A program made the translations under genes and the position numbers. A DNA stretch of 64,000 nucleotides from Purpureocillium takamizusanense (lineage: Eukaryota > Ascomycota > Sordariomycetes > Hypocreales > Ophiocordycipitaceae): positions 930,001 through 994,000 of the forward strand of contig NC_063075.1 in assembly GCF_022605165.1 (NCBI RefSeq), given 5' to 3'. This document shows positions 57,295 through 64,000 of the stretch, piece by piece. The notes beneath the pieces were generated by a model. The model did no database searches. It was not told where the DNA came from and saw nothing but the letters and a program-made list of their open reading frames with translations. How positions within the stretch are numbered: the first letter of the stretch is position 1; every line of letters begins with the position of its first letter.

Positions 57295-58632
57295 ATGATG
57301 CGAGTCTCGGCCCTGGCGCTTCTAACCCTGAGCGTCGCCGGCTCGGCCGTCGCCGCTGCGCCAGATATCCGCCAACTGGAAGCCCAACTCTACCAACTTT
57401 CTGAGACTCTGCGGTGGAACGGCACTACTCATGCAACCTACGCCCATGTCGAGCCGGCCGCTCGCGCAGCGCACTCGACGCTCGCCGCCATCGCCGGCAG
57501 CGACCCCGAGGCCGTCCCCCAGGCCGCGCTCTTTGCCGACGCCCTGGCCCGTCTCGTCGCCGAGAGCCACTACCTGACGGAGCTCTCGCGGGCCCGGGAC
57601 TACCAGGCCGGGGTGCTGGACTCGGCCATGTTCCTCATCGGCAGCGTCAATGAGTGGCACTACACCGTCAACCTCATGGGCGACAAGCTGCGGCAGCCGT
57701 CCAGCTACCGGGAGCCGCCGCCTGGACGCAGCAAGGCCGGGGACATATCCAAGGCGACGAAGCCGGGTACCGAGTTCTGCGACCATGACGCCGGGCCGAC
57801 CATGGTGGTCATCCCCACGGGCACCTACACGGCCGGCTCGGACCACGAGGAGCAGGAGCACTGGAAGGTGCCCGTGAACCGGCGGCAGTACGAGCTGCCG
57901 CATCGCCAGGTGCACATCGCCACGCCGCTGGCCTTTAGCCGGACCGAGATCACCGTCCGGCAGTTCGAGGCCTTCCTCCGTGACACCGACTACGAGCCTC
58001 GCGGCGGCGCCCGGTGGTGGGACCCGGCCGACCCGGGGGCCATGGTGTTCAACCCCTCGCTCGGCTGGAGCGACCCGGGCTTCCCGCAGACGCCCGACTC
58101 GCCCGTCGTGGCCGTCACGCGGCAGGACGCCAAGGCCTACGCGCGGTGGCTGTCCGTCATCACGGGCCAGACGTACCGGCTGCCCAGCGAGGACGAGTGG
58201 GAGTGGGCGGCGCGCGGCGGCTCCAACGACTCCTTCTTCTGGGGCCACGACCTGGACCACGTCAACCTGTACGCCAACTCGTACGACCAGACGGCCCGCG
58301 CCGCCAACAACTTCACCTGGGTGGCCACCAACGTGACCGACGGCTTCCCCTACACGGCGCCCGTGGCCTCGTTCCGGCCCAACGCCTTCGGGCTCTACGA
58401 CGTGACGGCCAACGCCCGCGAGTTCATGGCCGACTCGTGGGTGCCGGACCTGGCGCGCTCCCCCAACAACGGCTCCGTCCACCCGGACCCCGTGGCGCCG
58501 TTCCCCGTCGTCCGCGGCGGCGCCTGGAACTACCAGCCGCAGAACCTGCGCCTCAACTACCGGACTGCCTACTTTTCGAGCGAGGTTGCCACCAACATGT
58601 TTGGCATCCGACTGGTTCGGGAGCTCACTTAG
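57295..58632 (+). CDS. Secreted FGE-sulfatase-domain protein lacking catalytic cysteines
   Basis: Single exon, 445 aa. Signal peptide MMRVSALALLTLSVAGSAVAA, then a helical N-terminal region (about 25-150) and an FGE/SUMF1-type domain (about 165-445). Domain motifs: GPTMVVIPTGTYTAGS, TEITVRQFEAFL, PVVAVTRQDAKAYARWL, YRLPSEDEWEWAARGG, PNAFGLYDVTANAREFM, VVRGGAWNYQPQNLRLNYR and MFGIRLVREL. In true formylglycine-generating enzymes the last block holds the paired catalytic Cys; here it has none, and the whole mature protein has a single Cys (TEFCDHD). It therefore probably does not make formylglycine and may act as a binding fold or another enzyme. Several NxT/S sites fit secretion. A full-length antisense frame exists and reflects GC3 bias. 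Confidence 0.88.
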   Translation: MMRVSALALLTLSVAGSAVAAAPDIRQLEAQLYQLSETLRWNGTTHATYAHVEPAARAAHSTLAAIAGSDPEAVPQAALFADALARLVAESHYLTELSRARDYQAGVLDSAMFLIGSVNEWHYTVNLMGDKLRQPSSYREPPPGRSKAGDISKATKPGTEFCDHDAGPTMVVIPTGTYTAGSDHEEQEHWKVPVNRRQYELPHRQVHIATPLAFSRTEITVRQFEAFLRDTDYEPRGGARWWDPADPGAMVFNPSLGWSDPGFPQTPDSPVVAVTRQDAKAYARWLSVITGQTYRLPSEDEWEWAARGGSNDSFFWGHDLDHVNLYANSYDQTARAANNFTWVATNVTDGFPYTAPVASFRPNAFGLYDVTANAREFMADSWVPDLARSPNNGSVHPDPVAPFPVVRGGAWNYQPQNLRLNYRTAYFSSEVATNMFGIRLVRELT

Positions 58633-60667
58633 TAACGGGTTGAAGGAGGAGGAGGGGCGGGATCGGGTGGGATTGGATGGGAAAAAGGGGAAAGAACATA
58701 GCCACAAAGGAAGAGGGGGGGGGGGAGCCGCTCCCGCAACTGTTGATGTGATGATGTACCGACGCCTGATGACCTCGTTGGTCTCTTTGCGTCCACGTCT
58801 CTTTGCCTTTTCATTTCTCCGTAACACACTTTAGCAGCTCTCATGTATGTACGTACGACTGGAATATTAAAAGTTAAGCGGACAAGGAAGACGGGGCCAA
58901 AAAAAAAAAGAAAAACAAACCGCCTCAATACACGCGCTTCAAGGACCAGCAAACATCTGGCCTGTCCAATAGTACCCGAGCCCCCCTTTCTCATGTTGCA
59001 ACTGCATTCCAGCGTCGTATTGCCAGCATATTGCCCACATCTCAGCTTGACCCCCATCATGTGCCCCATCGACCATTTGACGTCTTTCGATCATTCAAGG
59101 CGTACCTGATTTGGAATGCGGCAACGAAAGGAGGTTGGCCGTGCGCGCGCAACGCACGATTGGTGGACTGAGACCTTTTTCGAGATAACTAGTAAGTGGT
59201 ACTAGTGGTAGTACGAGCTACTCACTACCTACCACTACTACTGCTAATACTACTACTGTACTACTACTAATACTACTACTGTGCTACTACTAACGCTGCT
59301 CTATCCGGCCCCCCCCCCGTCGACGTTTCTTGTCTCAGACATCTACCTTGAGCGCGTCATGGAAGCGTGATGCCCGCCCGCCAACACGAGATGCTCTTCC
59401 GAGAGAGCACCGAAGGGGCAGCAGATACGATCAACCCAGCGTCGGCCTCAGCCTCCCCCCCTTCATCGGTCTCAGGCTCAGAACAGAATCTTCCCGACGT
59501 CTGAGCAACGCTCGTGTCGGCAAGAGTCCGCAGGAGCACAAACGGGCTGCCGTCGTATGTAATGCATGGATGCACGAGGTGCGTGCGCGCGCGCGCGCAC
59601 GACGGGGACGGGGGGGTCACAACAGCAGAGCTGTGCACATTGATGCGGCACTGCGGCTGTCCAATGCAACCCCCTGCCCGTCATATATATTTTTTTCCGT
59701 GACTGACAACTTCCCGTCTGCCTCAGTTGCGCTGTCGGCCACGTGTCGATGTTGGTCTCATCAAACACCACCGCGGGCTGTGCTGAAGAAACCGCACATC
59801 GCCACCCCCCCCCCCCTACTTCGTCCTGCGCAACCCTCCCCCCCCCCGGTCAGGCGTCATTCATCGAGTCAGCCCCGTGGCCAACGCGCCGGAATAGAGT
59901 CATTCCCGTGGCCCCGGAGCAACAAAAGGACTTCAGGGATCGTCGCTTGGGCGTCGCCGCTGCCGGGCTGAACTCGATACACCTCCGGCGGTTGTCGACA
60001 ACGGGCCCGAGCTGCGGGTCATCGAAGGGGGCATCGCTGGCACAACGCTACCGGCCTTCCATGACTGCGTCACGGGCCATGTCGAGCTCCACAGCCGGCG
60101 GCGGTGTCGTCGCGCGCGCCGCCCGTCCGCCCAATCCCGCGATCAACCATGGGCGAGCTTCGCCGGAGGCTACCTCATGTAGTAGAACGGGGAGCAGCAT
60201 GACGGAGATGCCCCCATTCCCGCAGAATTGTCCGACAGGCTCATGCTACAGCATCACTTGCTCCAAGCTGGAATGCTGACGGCACGCCTCGTTTACCCGC
60301 ATCCCAAGTCCGCTCTGCCTTTGCCGTGGCGTCCACCATATGCCGGTTGCGTCGGCGCTCCCCGGCTCCGCCGGAAACCCCCCCTCCCTTCTACTAGGTC
60401 TCGGACAAGAATGCACTCGGCGTTATGTACTAGATGGGGACTTCCATTTCAAGGTTGTCGACAAGGCTGGGGGAGGCGGAGGGTGGAGGGCCCGGGCGCG
60501 GCAGCGACGATGACGAGACCACCACTGCCAGCGGCGAGACGCCAGGTCTCGCATTTCTTCTTAAGCGAGAGCACTTGCAGTCGTGATGTGAGACGGGTTA
60601 AACAACCCCTCCCCGTCTCCCGTGCTCAAAACCCCACGGCAGGCCCGGTCCCCAGGGTTCCATCACG
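58633..60667. other. Spacer with ACT-rich repeats
   Basis: 2.0 kb with no gene I can support. It holds an A run near 58898-58909, an ACT/TAC-rich repeat at 59221-59295, a GC dinucleotide run near 59584-59598 and long C runs near 59807 and 59838. Confidence 0.5.
59245..59290. repeat. Two 23-bp tandem repeats in an ACT/TAC-rich tract
   Basis: Two consecutive 23-bp units (59245-59267 and 59268-59290) beginning TAATACTACTACTGT differ at one base. They sit in a wider ACT/TAC-rich tract from about 59221 to 59295. Confidence 0.85.
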
Positions 60668-62464
60668 ATGGCTACCGCCTCAGCAGGGAGACTGGAAGCG
60701 GCAGCTCAGCAACACGACGGCCGTCCAACACCTCCAGCAACAACTTCCACAGAGGCAATCATGTTGAGTGACCTGGCCTCAGAACGGCCAGAGGAGTTCC
60801 AGGTCACGTTTGACGCCGATGATCCCGAGGATCCCAAGAACTGGCCCACGTGGTACCGGGTCTGGGTCATGGTGACGGTCTCGTTCTGCGCGTGGGTCGT
60901 CGTCCTCTACAGCACGAGCTACAGCAGCGCGATCCCCGGGTTGCGGGAAGAATTTCACGTCTCCAAGGTTGCGGGGACCATGGGCATGACGGCCTATCTC
61001 CTCGGCCTCGCGGTGGGCAGCCTCATCGCGCCGCCCCTGAGCGAGCTCTACGGGCGTCGCGTCGTCTACCTGGGGTGCCTTTGCTGCTGGGCCCTGTTCG
61101 TCGTCCCGGGCGGCCTGGCGCAGTCCCTGGCCGCCATCATCGCCGTCCGGCTGATCAGGTAAATCAACGTCTCTCCAGTGTGAAATGACATGAAGACAAA
61201 CGAAAAAAACTGAAGACGCATCCGTTGTTGACCCCTATTAATAGTGGTCTCTTCGGTGCCGCCCTGGTCTCAAACGGCCCTGGCTCAATCGTGGATGTGT
61301 CCAAGCCCGAGCACCTCGCCATGGGCATGTCGCTGTACAGTCTCGGACCCTTCAACGGGCCGGTCCTGGGACCCTTGATCGGCGGCTTCACGTACGAGAG
61401 CCTGGGGTGGCGGTGGACCAACTGGATTGTGCTGATTCTAGGCGGCCTTTCCATCGTCATGATGTTGACTGTCAAAGAGACGTACGCGCCCGAGATTCTC
61501 AGGCGCAAGGCGGCCCGCCTGCGCAGTAAATCGGGCAATCCGCGGTGGTGGTGTCGCTACGACCAGAGGTGCTCGTCGATGCGTCTTGTCTGGGTGAACC
61601 TGCGTCGCCCCTGCGTCCTGTTCTTCACGGAGCCGATTGTTTGGTTCATCAATGTCTGGTAAGGGATCCCCCCGCCCGGGACTCATTTGCACGGGGAACC
61701 AACCCCTGTGGCGAGTGAGTGACGTTGCTTTTTGATGCCGTGCGCTGACAAGGGGGGGGCCTGGCTGGCTTGGTTGGTTCAGGAACGCGCTCATCTACGG
61801 GATACTGTATCTCTGCTTCATCGCGTACCCTGTCGTCTTTTCGCATCACCGCGGCTGGGGCCCCGGATTTACGGGCATGTCTTATCTCGGTATCGGGCTG
61901 GGTATCGTGCTCGCCATTGTGGCAGAGCCCCTGATCCGACGACTCATCAACGCCCAGGGCCGCGACGCGAAGACGGGGAAACCGCTCCCAGAGGCGGCGG
62001 CCCTGATCATGGCCATCGGATCCCTGCTCACGCCCATCGGCCAGCTGGGGTTCGCCTGGACGTGCCTGCCCAAGACAATCCACTGGGCGATCCCAATATG
62101 TTTCGGGATCCCCTTTGGCGCCGGCAACACGCTGAGCTTCATCTACTCGTCAAACTACCTGGCGGGCGCGTACGGCATCTACGCCGCCAGCGCGCTGGCC
62201 AGCAACGCCGTGATCCGCAGCCTGTTCGGCGCCGGCCTGCCGCTCGCGGGGGCCAGGATGTACCAGGCCATGACGCCGCAGCTCGCCGGGACCCTCTGCG
62301 GCGTGCTCGAGGTGGCCATGATTCCGATCCCGTTTGTGTTCTGGAGATATGGCCGGCGCATTCGCGACAGCAGCAAGACGATCCGCCAGCTCCGTGAAGA
62401 CAGCGGCGACGTCACAAGTAGTGACGAGTCCCGGCCGGAATCGCGCGACGATCGCGAGAAGTGA
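60668..62464 (+). CDS. MFS transporter, DHA1 drug/polyamine type
   Basis: Plasma-membrane proton antiporter. Exons 60668-61158, 61245-61658 and 61783-62464 give 528 aa. The N terminus has DPEDPKNWPTWYR, the family's pre-helix-1 motif. About 12 helices follow: helix 1 ends STSYSSAIPGL, motif A is SELYGRRVVYLG, and NGPGSIVDV and SLGPFNGPVLGPLIGGF form helices 4-5. The central loop is shorter than usual, with KETYAPEILRRKAARLR. The second half has RGWGPGFTGMSYLGIG and FGIPFGAGNTLSFIYSSNYL. The pattern is that of Tpo/Flr1/CYHR-like fungal exporters. A more downstream Met (32) is possible. Substrate unknown. Confidence 0.88.
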
Positions 62465-63166
62465 CAGGCTGTCGACCCCCATCCAGTCTGCACCGGAGGC
62501 TTAACGCCGGACACACGTCTCATGCTGCATCGTGTTTTTCGAATTTTGCCAGCTCGCACATTATGAGGACCCTTGGACGGTATAGTCAGGTATATTGCAA
62601 CGACGGCATGTGGAAGTGAGAAAAGAAATTTTATGCGGTCAAACGGCGCATCGGACGCACCCAGTATCCCTTACCCCCAACATGAAGTATTGTTAGGTAT
62701 CAGACATCATGATGCGATGGAACGATGGACATGATGGACATGAAGAAGGCCGCACGCGCAGGGTTAGTATTATTGCCTACGGTATGTTGCACAGGACGCG
62801 TGGAGTCATGTCGTTACGTATGTTGCCACATGCACTGAAACTATGTGGACAGGCATTGGGGTCATTGATATTATCTACAAGTATTATGCAATCAGCTAGA
62901 ACAACTCGGGCATTTGATTTACGTATATCAGATCGAGTAACCTTTATGCTAGAGCTGACGGGACGATCCGTCATGTTGAGGGGAACCGATACGGGTCTGT
63001 CTGTCCCCCTGCACCCGGGCCCGAATTATTCGCCGCCGCGGGGCCGACATGGCGTGTCCACTCTCACGGCTCCTTTACGGCCAGGTCCTTGTTATAACTC
63101 AAATACTATGCCTTGGATCTCTTGCTCTCGGCGCCTCTGCAGCGCTCGTCGTCGTCGTCGGAAACA
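62465..63166. other. Spacer upstream of Mpv17-like gene
   Basis: 702 bp, relatively AT-rich for this window, with no supportable gene. An additional 5' exon of the Mpv17-like gene could hide here, but I cannot point to one. Confidence 0.4.
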
Positions 63167-63988
63167 ATGAACGTCAGCGTCGCATCGGCAACGACACAAG
63201 CCGTCTTTCTGAGCGGCTTGTCCAGCGTCGTAGCCCAAGCCATCTCCGCTTACAAGTCCAAGGTGCGCCGCCCGCGTGCTCGACAATTGAAACACAAACA
63301 ACATGATGGGGATCGTCGTGTGAAAATGATTTGCGCCTGTAGTAGAAGATCGGTACTGATGAGGGCGACAGAGCTTCGGAGAAGTCGACATTGTCGCGTT
63401 CACGCATGTCCTAGTCTACACGGCGCTCACGACGCCCCCGAATCACAAGTGGCAGCAATTCCTCGAGTCTGCCTTTCCAACGCAAACGCCAATCAATCAT
63501 GGCCCAAAGTCGTCGGCCGCTGCTCAGTCGCCCGGAAAGTGGGCTGCTGCGGGTCGCAGCGAGCAGCATCGCGATCCACAGCCAGACGATGGACCAACAG
63601 GCCTGAATGTCGCCAACACTGTGGCCAAGTTTTTCCTCGACCAGACGTTTGGAGCGGTAGTCAACACCATCTTGTTCATCTGCCTCATGGAATACATGAA
63701 GACCAACAGCTTCGCAAGTGCGCGATCCAACCTAGGACAGGTATGTTCAATGTCTCTCATCCACACGCACCTCGGAAGTGGCGAACCGGCATTTGACGAG
63801 CGTGCATGTCATACATGGGTGCTGACTGCTGCGGCGAGAACTTTTTGCCCATGCTCCTGTCCGGTTACAAGCTCTGGCCTTTTGTATGCCTGCTAAACCT
63901 GACAGTCGTGCCGTTCGAGTACCGCGTGCTGGTTGGGAGCGCCGTAGGGCTGGCCTGGGGGGTCTATATCAACCTCATGTATGTTTGA
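63167..63988 (+). CDS. Mpv17/PMP22-family membrane protein
   Basis: Small four-helix membrane protein of mitochondria or peroxisomes; relatives (Mpv17, Sym1, PMP22) are linked to solute permeability. Exons 63167-63262, 63372-63740 and 63839-63988 give 204 aa, close to the family norm. The N terminus ATTQAVFLSGLSSVVAQ matches the usual first helix. LTTPPNHKWQQFLESAFP fits the conserved TPPxxxWxxFLE block, FFLDQTFGAVVNTILF fits the DQ motif, and YKLWPFVCLLNLTVVPFEYRVLVGSAVGLAWGVY is the family C-terminal signature, given here in two overlapping parts: YKLWPFVCLLNL and VPFEYRVLVGSAVGLAW. The region between is longer and Ser/Gln-rich. The 5' exon and the exon 3 acceptor (GCGAG) are less certain. 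Confidence 0.82.
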
Positions 63989-64000
63989 GGCCGACAAGGA

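Noticed and set aside
57322..58827. 501-codon open frame antisense to the FGE-like gene
   Set aside because: It mirrors a GC3-rich coding exon, is Gly/Val/Arg/Asp-rich with no motif, and the sense frame has clear domain motifs and a signal peptide.
1..64000. Transposons, integrated viral sequence, CRISPR arrays, rRNA genes
   Set aside because: I found no transposase, reverse transcriptase, integrase or capsid-like frame, no regularly spaced repeats and no rRNA-like sequence by eye; small MITE-type elements cannot be excluded without a genome-wide repeat search.

Overview
The window is nuclear DNA from a filamentous ascomycete. Nearly every gene is interrupted by short GT-AG introns of about 45-125 nt, often with CTGAC or CTAAC branch sites. 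Gene content is typically fungal: two Zn2Cys6 proteins, PAN3, a RIM2-type mitochondrial carrier, a UAS/UBX protein, DUF3500, several MFS permeases and small secreted proteins. High GC and codon use fit Sordariomycetes, probably Hypocreales; that placement is inference and no species is claimed. Exon models were built by hand from splice signals. Every multi-exon model closes to a whole number of codons.

Region 1 (1-22.8 kb) is mostly housekeeping. After 4.4 kb of gene-free DNA come a VHS/GAT sorting adaptor (-), a FAF2/Ubx2-like ERAD factor (-) divergent from PAN3 (+), Lsm7 (-) convergent with PAN3, a protein with a C-terminal Zn2Cys6 cluster (+), and a mitochondrial pyrimidine-nucleotide carrier (+). 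Spacers of 1-4 kb carry microsatellites and many short TAGTAC/GTACTA-type palindromes.

Region 2 (25-42 kb) is accessory. It holds a secreted protein with internal repeats, an orphan gene, then a Zn2Cys6 regulator, an FAD monooxygenase (only 41 bp tail to tail with the regulator), a DUF3500 protein, an MFS exporter, an intronless GNAT acetyltransferase resembling bacterial MarR-associated domains, and a membrane-anchored multicopper oxidase. The set looks like a regulator/oxidase/exporter cluster without a PKS or NRPS backbone.

Region 3 (43-59 kb) is rich in secreted proteins: a phospholipase-C-family phosphoesterase, a MAL-type sugar permease, two unlike GH27 alpha-galactosidases, a proline- and cysteine-rich small secreted protein between them, and a secreted FGE-fold protein that lacks the catalytic cysteines. 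The permease plus two GH27 enzymes suggest a locus for alpha-galactoside breakdown and uptake. One GH27 ends in KDEL and carries an 18-glycine insert.

Region 4 (60-64 kb) has a drug/polyamine-type MFS transporter and an Mpv17/PMP22-family membrane protein that ends 12 bp before the window edge. I found no convincing tRNA, rRNA, CRISPR array, transposase or integrated virus.
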